Below are positions 52,687 to 59,992 of a stretch of DNA of 64,000 nt, piece by piece. Each line of letters begins with the position of its first letter. Position 1 is the first letter of the stretch. The position numbers were made by a program, and so were the translations under genes. The notes beneath the pieces were generated by a model. The model did not search any database and had not been told where the DNA came from. It saw only the letters and a list, made by a program, of their open reading frames with translations. Source of the DNA: an uncultured Clostridium sp. (GTDB lineage Bacteria; Bacillota; Clostridia; Lachnospirales; Lachnospiraceae); contig URNT01000018.1 of assembly GCA_900549235.1 (NCBI GenBank), positions 1-64,000 on the forward strand. The letters are read 5' to 3'.

Positions 52687-52715
52687 TGGACAAATGAAAG
52701 ATTTTGTTTTATAGT
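52687..52715 (+). promoter_or_regulatory. Promoter of aconitase-citrate synthase
   Basis: TGGACA (52687-52692), 17 bases, TATAGT (52710-52715). Confidence 0.6.
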
Positions 52716-52753
52716 ATTAAACAATCAAGACACAAGAATCAGGAGGTAGAGAT

Positions 52754-55063
52754 ATGGTATCACTGTATGACAGCGGGATTTATCTGGTAAATGGAACTGA
52801 GATCGTGCCTGAAGCAGAGAGCGCAAGGGTAAAGCTGCTGACTGGAAAGGAAGCAGATAAAGAAACAGCAAAAAAGGGCACCATTGCCTATTCTATTTTA
52901 GAAGCCCACAATACATCTGAGGATATGGAGCATTTGAAGCTGCGCTTCGACAGCATGGCCTCCCACGATATTACCTTTGTAGGGATCGTACAGACAGCCA
53001 AGGCCTCCGGTATGGAGCAGTTTCCCATTCCCTATGTACTGACCAACTGTCACAATACTCTTTGTGCAGTAGGTGGTACCATCAATGAGGATGACCATAT
53101 GTTCGGCCTTTCAGCAGCAAAGAAATACGGCGGTATCTATGTACCTCCTCATATCGCAGTCATCCACCAGTATATGCGTGAGATGATGGCAGGCTGCGGG
53201 AAGATGATTCTGGGTTCCGACAGCCACACCCGCTACGGCGCTCTGGGCACCATGGCAGTAGGAGAGGGAGGCGGCGAGCTGGTAAAGCAGCTTCTTAAGG
53301 ATACATACGACGTGGCATATCCAGGCGTGATTGCGGTTTACTTAGACGGTGCTCCAAGGCCCGGCACCGGCCCTCAGGACATTGCCCTGGCCATTATCGG
53401 AGCCGTGTTTAAAAATGGTTATGTAAAAAATAAAGTAATGGAATTCGTAGGCCCCGGCGTGGCTTCCATGACAACGGATTATCGCAACGGCGTAGATGTT
53501 ATGACTACGGAAACAACCTGCTTAAGCTCCATCTGGAAAACAGATGAGGACACAAGAGCCTATCTGAAAAAGCATCACAGGGAAGCAGATTATAAGGAAC
53601 TGGCTCCGGCAGATGTGGCTTATTATGACGGCTGTGTCTATGTGGATCTTTCCACTGTAAAGCCGATGATCGCCCTTCCCTTCCACCCAAGCAATACCTT
53701 TGAGATCGACGAGCTGAAGGAGAACCTGACAGATATTTTAGGGGCAGTGGAAAAGGAAGCGGCCAAGGTATCCGGCGGCAAGGCCCAGTTTACACTTCTG
53801 GATAAGGTGAAGGGTGGAGAGCTTGTAGTACAGCAGGCGGTGATTGCAGGCTGCGCAGGCGGTACCTACAGCAACGTAATGGAAGCAGCCAAGGCTCTTA
53901 AGGGCAGAAACTGCGGCTGCGACGAGTTCTCACTGGCAGTGTATCCTTCCTCCCAGCCGGTATTTGCGGACCTGGTAAAGAAGGGAGCGGTTTCCGATCT
54001 GATGAATGCAGGAGCCATTATCCGTACCGCCTTCTGCGGCCCCTGCTTTGGCGCAGGCGATACGCCCTGCAACAACGGCCTGAGTATCCGTCATACCACA
54101 AGAAACTTCCCCAACAGAGAAGGCTCTAAGCCGGGCAGCGGCCAGATGGCAGCAGTGGCTCTTATGGACGCCCGTTCCATCGCGGCTACCGCAGCAAACG
54201 GAGGACGCCTTACCTCGGCCTGGGAGATGGATGGCTGGGACAATGTTCCTGAATATGAGTATGATGATACCTCTTATAAGAATCGTGTCTATATGGGGTA
54301 TAACAGGGGAGACGCGGAAAAAGAGCTGGTATACGGTCCAAATATCAAGGACTGGCCGGAGATGAGCCCCCTGGCAGATAATATTCTTCTGAAGGTATGT
54401 TCTAAGATCATGGATCCGGTTACTACCACAGATGAGCTGATCCCATCCGGTGAGACTTCCTCTTACCGTTCCAATCCTCTGGGACTGGCGGAATTTACCC
54501 TGTCAAGAAGGGATCCTGAATATGTGGGACGCACCAAGGCAGTAGATGCCCTTGAAAAGGCAAGAGTAAGGGAAGGCGGGGCAAAAGAGCTTTCCATGGC
54601 TCCTGAACTGGCAGTGATCTTTGATAAGATCCGCACTATTTCTGGAAATGAAACTGTAAAGCCAGATGAAACAGAGATCGGAAGCATGGTCTATGCAGTG
54701 AAGCCGGGAGACGGCTCGGCCAGAGAGCAGGCAGCAAGCTGCCAAAGAGTCATCGGCGGGCTGGCAAATATCTGTAAGGAATATGCCACCAAGCGCTACC
54801 GCTCCAATGTGATGAACTGGGGTATGGTGCCTTTCCAGATGGAGGATGAGCCGGAGTTTGAGGTAGGCGATTACATTTACGTTCCAGGCATTAAGGCGGC
54901 GCTGGACGGTGATCTGAAGGACATCAGGGCCTATGTTCTTGGAAATGGAAGTCCTGAGAATGAGATAAAGGAGATCCGGCTGTATATTACTGATATGACA
55001 GCAGAGGAGCGGGCTATTGTAAAGGCAGGCTGTCTCATTAATTATAACAGGAACAGACATTAG
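52754..55063 (+). CDS. Aconitase-family hydratase
   Basis: This 769-residue protein belongs to the aconitase superfamily and should isomerise citrate and isocitrate through a [4Fe-4S] cluster. Ligand candidates are Cys in IAGCAGGTYSNV and the CGPC of AFCGPCFGAGDTPC; substrate motifs are GSDSHTRYGALGTMAVGEGG and NREGSKPGSGQMAAV. The C-terminal swivel domain is present. It stands directly before citrate synthase, which supports aconitase over homologous isopropylmalate or methylcitrate enzymes, though this type is often just called hydratase. Confidence 0.82.
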   Translation: MVSLYDSGIYLVNGTEIVPEAESARVKLLTGKEADKETAKKGTIAYSILEAHNTSEDMEHLKLRFDSMASHDITFVGIVQTAKASGMEQFPIPYVLTNCHNTLCAVGGTINEDDHMFGLSAAKKYGGIYVPPHIAVIHQYMREMMAGCGKMILGSDSHTRYGALGTMAVGEGGGELVKQLLKDTYDVAYPGVIAVYLDGAPRPGTGPQDIALAIIGAVFKNGYVKNKVMEFVGPGVASMTTDYRNGVDVMTTETTCLSSIWKTDEDTRAYLKKHHREADYKELAPADVAYYDGCVYVDLSTVKPMIALPFHPSNTFEIDELKENLTDILGAVEKEAAKVSGGKAQFTLLDKVKGGELVVQQAVIAGCAGGTYSNVMEAAKALKGRNCGCDEFSLAVYPSSQPVFADLVKKGAVSDLMNAGAIIRTAFCGPCFGAGDTPCNNGLSIRHTTRNFPNREGSKPGSGQMAAVALMDARSIAATAANGGRLTSAWEMDGWDNVPEYEYDDTSYKNRVYMGYNRGDAEKELVYGPNIKDWPEMSPLADNILLKVCSKIMDPVTTTDELIPSGETSSYRSNPLGLAEFTLSRRDPEYVGRTKAVDALEKARVREGGAKELSMAPELAVIFDKIRTISGNETVKPDETEIGSMVYAVKPGDGSAREQAASCQRVIGGLANICKEYATKRYRSNVMNWGMVPFQMEDEPEFEVGDYIYVPGIKAALDGDLKDIRAYVLGNGSPENEIKEIRLYITDMTAEERAIVKAGCLINYNRNRH

Positions 55064-55079
55064 AAGGGAGTTGGACATC

Positions 55080-56420
55080 ATGGTCAAGGAAAGCTATCTT
55101 GCGCAGTTTTACGGGAAATCCCAGAATTATACGGATATTCCCAATAAATGGTATAAAGAATACAATGTAAAAAAGGGTCTGAGAAATGAGGACGGAACCG
55201 GTGTCCGTGTGGGCCTGACCCGCGTGTCTGATGTTGTGGGCTATGCGGAGACAGAGGAAGGGATTCAAGCAATTCCCGGAAAGCTGTATTACAGAGGCAT
55301 TGATATTTTAGACCTGGTAAAGGGCAAGCAGGGAAGCCACTTCGGCTATGAGGAAACGTGCTTTCTGCTGCTGTTCGGCTACCTTCCAAAGAAGGCGGAG
55401 CTGGAGCGGTTCTGCGACATTTTAAAGGAATGTTATCAGATTCCCGATGAATTTGTAGAGATGAACCTTCTGCGTATGCCGGGTAAAAATCTGATGAACA
55501 AGCTCCAGGACGCAGTGCTGACCCTGTATAATTATGATGATGATCCAGATAATACAGAGGTGTATGAAACCCTTGTAAAGGGCATTAACCTGTTAGCGAA
55601 GCTGCCTGCCATTGCCTGCTACGCGTACCAGAGCAAGGTACATTATTATGACAGGGACAGCTTATTTATCCACTATGCGAATCCGGAGTATTCCATTGCG
55701 GAGAATTTCTTAAGCCTGCTGAGAAAAGATCAGAAATTTACATCCAAGGAGGCCGGGCTTTTGGACACCCTGCTGATGCTCCATGCAGACCACGGCGGCG
55801 GTAATAACTCTACCTTTACAAATGTGGTGATCTCTTCTACGGGAACGGATATTTATTCTACCGTATCCGGCAGCATCGGTTCTATGAAGGGCCCCCGCCA
55901 CGGCGGCGCCAATATTAAGGTGGCCGAGATGATGGATGAGGTGTTAAAGGAAACCGGCGGCTATAAGGCAAGCGACGAGAAGATCCGCCAGGTTATCAAG
56001 AAACTGGTAAATAAGGAACTGTATGACAAATCCGGCCTGATCTACGGCTTTGGCCATGCGGTATATACCATTTCAGATCCTCGTGCGGATGTACTGCGGG
56101 TGTGCTGCGAGTCTGTGGCAAGAGAGCAGGGGCAGATGACAGAGTTTGATTTCTATGTACGGTTTGAACGGATCGTTCAGGAAGTGATGACAGAACTAAA
56201 GGGCCGTACCCTTCCGACCAATGTGGACTTTTACAGCGGCTTCGCTTATGGCATGCTGCGGATCCCAAGGGATCTGTATACACCGCTGTTCGTATGCAGC
56301 CGTATTGTGGGCTGGGTAGCTCACAATATCGAGAATAAGCTGTATGACGGAAGGATCATGCGTCCTGCAACCAAGTATGTGGGAGCCAATCAGGAATATG
56401 TGGATATGGAAGAGCGGTAA
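55080..56420 (+). CDS. gltA: Citrate synthase
   Basis: This 446-residue enzyme condenses acetyl-CoA and oxaloacetate to citrate. Catalytic residues are visible: His in GPRHGGANIKVAEM, His in IYGFGHAVYTISDPRA, and Asp in PTNVDFYSGFAYG. The protein is a little longer than E. coli GltA at the N-terminus. ATG 55080 is chosen because AAGGGAG is nine bases upstream; a TTG at 55071 is too close. Sixteen bases after the aconitase gene, so the pair should be one transcript. Confidence 0.92.
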   Translation: MVKESYLAQFYGKSQNYTDIPNKWYKEYNVKKGLRNEDGTGVRVGLTRVSDVVGYAETEEGIQAIPGKLYYRGIDILDLVKGKQGSHFGYEETCFLLLFGYLPKKAELERFCDILKECYQIPDEFVEMNLLRMPGKNLMNKLQDAVLTLYNYDDDPDNTEVYETLVKGINLLAKLPAIACYAYQSKVHYYDRDSLFIHYANPEYSIAENFLSLLRKDQKFTSKEAGLLDTLLMLHADHGGGNNSTFTNVVISSTGTDIYSTVSGSIGSMKGPRHGGANIKVAEMMDEVLKETGGYKASDEKIRQVIKKLVNKELYDKSGLIYGFGHAVYTISDPRADVLRVCCESVAREQGQMTEFDFYVRFERIVQEVMTELKGRTLPTNVDFYSGFAYGMLRIPRDLYTPLFVCSRIVGWVAHNIENKLYDGRIMRPATKYVGANQEYVDMEER

Positions 56421-56441
56421 GCGCGATTGAAAAAAGGAAGA

Positions 56442-56476
56442 ACCCGGCGCCAGGGATGACTGGCGGTCGGGTTTTT
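56442..56476 (+). terminator. Terminator after citrate synthase
   Basis: ACCCGGCGCCAG (from 56442) pairs with CTGGCGGTCGGGT, then TTTTTT to about 56476. Confidence 0.85.
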
Positions 56477-56492
56477 TGTGCGTGGGGACAGG

Positions 56493-57740
56493 CTAAACAT
56501 CCTGCCGCCCCTCAAACAGTTCCATAGAGCCATACACCCCATCAAAGCCGGGCTGCCAGCGGACCATCCCGGCTCTCAGGCGGCGGATCCCACTGGCTGT
56601 TTCCGGCCCCAGCACATGGGCAATGTCTGCTTCCGGCGCATTTCTGAGAATATAAAATTCATTTCCAAGCTCCATCAGGGCGTGTTCATAGGCTCTCATA
56701 GCCCGGACGCCGGGGCAGGCGGTGCCCTGAATTGCGCTTATAAGCTCTGGAAGGGGAGCCAGGCACTGGTAGGGAGGCTGGATGGAGCTGGGCTCTGGCA
56801 GAGAGAAACCTTCTCCGGCCAGATCCATTATCCGGTGGAGGACGCCCGGAGTCAGTTTCTTGCCGCAGACAGGGCAGAGGCCCTTTGCTTTTTCTGCCTG
56901 GGAAGGAGAAAGGCAGACGCCGCAGGAGCGGTGGCCGTCGTAGTGGTATTTTCCTTCCTCCGGGAAAAATTCGATGGTTCCGGCCAGGCCATTTCCCAGC
57001 TGGACGGCTTCATACAGTCCCTGATAGGAAAGAGGGCCTGCAAGAAGGGTGGCCTCTCGTCCAAGCCGGGAGGGAGAGTGGGCGTCGGAGTTAGATACCA
57101 GATGGAACCGGTCCAGGGCTCTTACCTGTCGGTTCATGGCCGGATCGGAGGAAAGACCCGTTTCCAGGGCCCGGATGTAGGGAGTCAGCTCCTCGAAGCA
57201 TTCTTCTACGGTATCAAAGCCAGAACGTTCACCCAAAAGGGAAAAATGGGGCGTCCAGATATGAGCGGGGATGAAAATAGCTTCCGGGCATACCTCAAGG
57301 GTCATGGCCAGCAGATCATGGCAGTCCAGATTCAGGATGGGCCGTCCATCGGAGCTTATATTTCCTTTCTGCTCCAGTTTTGCAGAGAGGGAGTCCGCTT
57401 CTTTGAGACCGGGAAGGAGAATCAGGCTGTGGACCTTTCTGGTGCGGCCGTTCTTTTTGTAGATGGAACTGATCTCCCCGCTGATGACAAAGCGGGGGAG
57501 ATTGGAATTTTGGGGAGCCGGATCGGGGAGGCGGAGATCATTTCTCAGGGTATAAAGCCCTTCTTCTGCGGGAACCAGCTTGTCCTTTAACTCCTGACGC
57601 CAGGCCGGGTGGGTAAAGTCACCGGTGCCAAGAAGGTCAATGCCCTTTTTCCTGGCCCACAGATCCAGGGTTTCCGGGCAGAGATCCCGGCTGGTGGCGT
57701 AGGAATAGCGGGAATGGATATGGAGATCGGATAGATACAT
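56493..57740 (-). CDS. EndoQ-like PHP-domain nuclease
   Basis: This 415-residue protein matches the endonuclease Q-like family (PHP domain). The PHP metal motif is SDLHIHSRYSYATSRD near the N-terminus, further ligands lie in LGTGDFTHPAW and LVSNSDAHSPSRLG, and a zinc finger CGVCLSPSQ then CPVCGKKLT sits at about residue 270. The protein ends in a helical C-terminal part. In archaea EndoQ cuts 5' of deaminated bases such as uracil, hypoxanthine and xanthine in DNA; activity here is inferred. It runs divergently from the HD gene. Confidence 0.82.
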   Translation of the reverse strand: MYLSDLHIHSRYSYATSRDLCPETLDLWARKKGIDLLGTGDFTHPAWRQELKDKLVPAEEGLYTLRNDLRLPDPAPQNSNLPRFVISGEISSIYKKNGRTRKVHSLILLPGLKEADSLSAKLEQKGNISSDGRPILNLDCHDLLAMTLEVCPEAIFIPAHIWTPHFSLLGERSGFDTVEECFEELTPYIRALETGLSSDPAMNRQVRALDRFHLVSNSDAHSPSRLGREATLLAGPLSYQGLYEAVQLGNGLAGTIEFFPEEGKYHYDGHRSCGVCLSPSQAEKAKGLCPVCGKKLTPGVLHRIMDLAGEGFSLPEPSSIQPPYQCLAPLPELISAIQGTACPGVRAMRAYEHALMELGNEFYILRNAPEADIAHVLGPETASGIRRLRAGMVRWQPGFDGVYGSMELFEGRQDV

Positions 57741-57789
57741 GGTGTTACCTGCTTTCTTTCTGAGTTTGTAGGCTGGTTATCAGTATATC

Positions 57790-57843
57790 ATAAATTCATT
57801 GCCAATCCTACTGTATGGTGATATGCTTGGTATAAATTCATTG
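57790..57843. repeat. 12-bp direct repeat in the EndoQ-like/HD divergent region
   Basis: ATAAATTCATTG occurs at 57790-57801 and again at 57832-57843, 42 bases apart, in the short shared upstream region. Possible regulator sites. Confidence 0.45.
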
Positions 57844-57854
57844 AAAGGTAAGAA

Positions 57855-58613
57855 ATGATGCAGTGGGTTTACGATATACTGACAGGCCCGGATCCGGCGG
57901 GAGAGCTGAGGCGGCGCAGTGGAGAGCTGTTTGACTGTTTTCCGCAGCTTCGGCCCATGAAGGGATTTGAGCAGAATAACCAGTATCATATATATGATGT
58001 GTGGGAGCACACTCTTCATGTGCTGGAGGCGGCAGGCCGGGAGACGGGAGATCCGGTTGTACGTCTGGGGGCTCTGCTTCACGATGCAGCAAAGCCTGAG
58101 TGTTATACGGAGGACGAGGCAGGAAGGGGACATTTCTACGGGCATGGGGCGAAGGGAAGTTCTGTGGCGGAAAGAATAGCCCTTGGGATCACCGGGGATA
58201 TAAAAATGGCAGAGGAGACCGCTCAGCTGGTTCTGTATCACGATGGCTCATTTATTCCCTCTGCCAGGCTGATCCGGCGCTGGCTTAAGAGACTGGGGGA
58301 AACGCAGTACAGAAGGCTTCTGATTCTGCACCGGGCGGATATACTGGGACATGATCCCCGGTGGATCCAGCAGGGGCTTAAGGATCTGGAACTTCTGGAG
58401 GAAAAGCTGCAGGAGATTCTTTTGCAGGAGGGTGAGCTGAAACGGCAGGATCTTGCAGTAACAGGCCGGGATCTGATGGAAAACCTTGGAGCAGAGGGCA
58501 GTCAGATCGGAAGGCTGCTGGATGGGCTTTTGGAAAGGGTGAAACAGGGAGAGCTGGAAAATGAACGGGGGCTTCTTCTTAAGGAAGCAGAAGACCTGAT
58601 GGAACATATCTGA
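57855..58613 (+). CDS. HD-domain protein resembling the C-terminal half of a CCA-adding enzyme
   Basis: This 252-residue protein has an HD domain (YDVWEHTLHVLEAAGRE then LGALLHDAAKPEC) and a C-terminal arm with DLAVTGRDLMENLG and IGRLLDGLLERVKQGELENE, as in the tail of bacterial tRNA nucleotidyltransferases (CCA enzymes). The N-terminal nucleotidyltransferase head is missing: residues 1-40 do not contain it. The following gene encodes a separate nucleotidyltransferase 24 bases away. So it may be a phosphohydrolase working with that enzyme. ATG 57855 has GAAAGG upstream. Confidence 0.8.
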   Translation: MMQWVYDILTGPDPAGELRRRSGELFDCFPQLRPMKGFEQNNQYHIYDVWEHTLHVLEAAGRETGDPVVRLGALLHDAAKPECYTEDEAGRGHFYGHGAKGSSVAERIALGITGDIKMAEETAQLVLYHDGSFIPSARLIRRWLKRLGETQYRRLLILHRADILGHDPRWIQQGLKDLELLEEKLQEILLQEGELKRQDLAVTGRDLMENLGAEGSQIGRLLDGLLERVKQGELENERGLLLKEAEDLMEHI

Positions 58614-58637
58614 AAGGGAATAAGAGGAGGGAAGGAT

Positions 58638-59660
58638 ATGCAGTTAGACAAGATAAAGACATTGCTTCAGAGGGAGGCCTATGATTTTTTAAGGACAGAT
58701 CCTCATCTGGGAGATCAGATCATGCTCCTGGGCCTTGGAGGCAGCCACGCTTACGGGACGGAAACAGAGGGGAGCGATCTGGATATTCGGGGAATTGCCG
58801 CCATGAGCCCCAGGGAGCTGCTTCTTGGCCGGGATTTTGAACAGGTTACGGACCGTACTACAGATACGGTGATTTATTCCTTTAACAAGATGATTGGCCT
58901 GCTTGTAAATACGAATCCCAACACCATTGAGATTCTTGGACTAAAGCCGGAGCACTATCTCTGGCTGTCGCCGGCAGGGAAGCTTCTGCTGGAAAACCGG
59001 AAGCTGTTCCTGTCTAAAAGAGCTATCCATTCCTTTGGCGCATATGCCAATGCCCAGCTTCAGAGGCTTAACAACAAAGCGGTCCGGGAGGCAGAGCAAA
59101 AGGAGCAGGAACGCCACATTTTAAACACCATCCGTTATGCGTCCCATTCATTTCCAGAGAAATATTTTCGGCACGAGGATGGGGCAGTGCGTTTGTATAC
59201 GGACACCTCCATCCGGGAGGGCTTTGAGGAGGAAATCTATATGGATCTGGAGCTGAGGCATTATCCTCTGCGTGACTGGCTTTCCATGTGGTCTGAAATG
59301 AAGGAAATCGCCAGATCCTTTGAAAAGCTTGGAAAACGCAATCAAAACGCCGCCTCCCATGGAAAGCTGGGAAAGCATATGATGCACCTGGTCCGCCTGT
59401 ATCTGATGGCCTTTGACATACTGGAGAAAGAGGAGATTATCACCTACCGGGAAACCGACCGGGACTTCCTGATGGAGATACGGGCAGGAAAATATCTGGA
59501 TGAAAACGACCAGGTAAAGCCGGAGTTTTTTGAGCTGGTAGAGGAGCTTGAAAAAAGGCTTGCGTATGACGCGGAGCATACTGGGCTGCCGGAGAAGGTG
59601 GATGAGAAGAAGGTGGAGGAGCTGGTGGTGGAGGTGAATGGGATGTGTTGTAAATTTTAA
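58638..59660 (+). CDS. RlaP/YcgL-type nucleotidyltransferase
   Basis: This 340-residue protein is a polymerase beta-like nucleotidyltransferase of the RlaP (YcgL) family. The active-site loop is GLGGSHAYGTETEGSDLDIRG, with the Asp pair holding metal, followed by the family block DTVIYSFNKMIGLLVNTNPN with EILGLKPEHYL. A helical C-terminal part follows. RlaP members are linked to RNA repair with RNA ligases, but no ligase is here. It follows the HD gene by 24 bases and probably shares its mRNA. Confidence 0.82.
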   Translation: MQLDKIKTLLQREAYDFLRTDPHLGDQIMLLGLGGSHAYGTETEGSDLDIRGIAAMSPRELLLGRDFEQVTDRTTDTVIYSFNKMIGLLVNTNPNTIEILGLKPEHYLWLSPAGKLLLENRKLFLSKRAIHSFGAYANAQLQRLNNKAVREAEQKEQERHILNTIRYASHSFPEKYFRHEDGAVRLYTDTSIREGFEEEIYMDLELRHYPLRDWLSMWSEMKEIARSFEKLGKRNQNAASHGKLGKHMMHLVRLYLMAFDILEKEEIITYRETDRDFLMEIRAGKYLDENDQVKPEFFELVEELEKRLAYDAEHTGLPEKVDEKKVEELVVEVNGMCCKF

Positions 59661-59662
59661 GG

Positions 59663-59691
59663 TTGACACATCCCCCCAAATATGCTAAATT
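59663..59691 (+). promoter_or_regulatory. Promoter of the Leu T-box
   Basis: TTGACA (59663-59668), 17 bases, TAAATT (59686-59691) with TGC before the -10. Confidence 0.8.
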
Positions 59692-59707
59692 TAAAAACAA
59701 CACAAAT

Positions 59708-59952
59708 GCAAAGATGGGGAATACTAAGTGCCCGTATGTGCCCAGAGAACCGGCGGCTGGTGGGAGCCGGTGACAAAAGGACGCCCAACTGGCCCCGGAG
59801 CAGCCTTCTGAAGGGATATGACGTATATCCTGAGTAGGACAGGACGGAGACCTTACCGTTATAAGAGGATGAGGGCGTGCAGTTTCTGCATGAATCAGAG
59901 TGGTACCGCGCAGCAGGCCTGCGTCTCTAGTGTATGGAGACGCAGGCTTTTT
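59708..59952 (+). promoter_or_regulatory. T-box leader with Leu specifier
   Basis: A T-box riboswitch before leuS. The stem I block has CAGAGAACCGGCGGCTGGTG, the specifier loop holds AACTGGCC with CTG (Leu) at 59789-59791, and the T-box sequence is AGAGTGGTACCGCG (59897-59910). UGGU fits the discriminator A73 of tRNA-Leu. The terminator stem GCCTGCGTCTC (59917-59927) pairs with GAGACGCAGGC and ends in five T (59948-59952). Uncharged tRNA-Leu should allow leuS transcription. Confidence 0.93.
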
Positions 59953-59992
59953 ATATTTGCCGGTCCAGATACAAATATGGAGGAATGAGATC

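Noticed and set aside
52754..56420. Methylcitrate cycle for propionate
   Set aside because: No prpB- or prpD-like gene is adjacent; two genes alone fit citrate metabolism better.
56478..57590. 370-residue open frame on the plus strand
   Set aside because: It runs opposite the EndoQ-like gene, has no ribosome site and no recognisable domain; the minus-strand protein has clear catalytic motifs.
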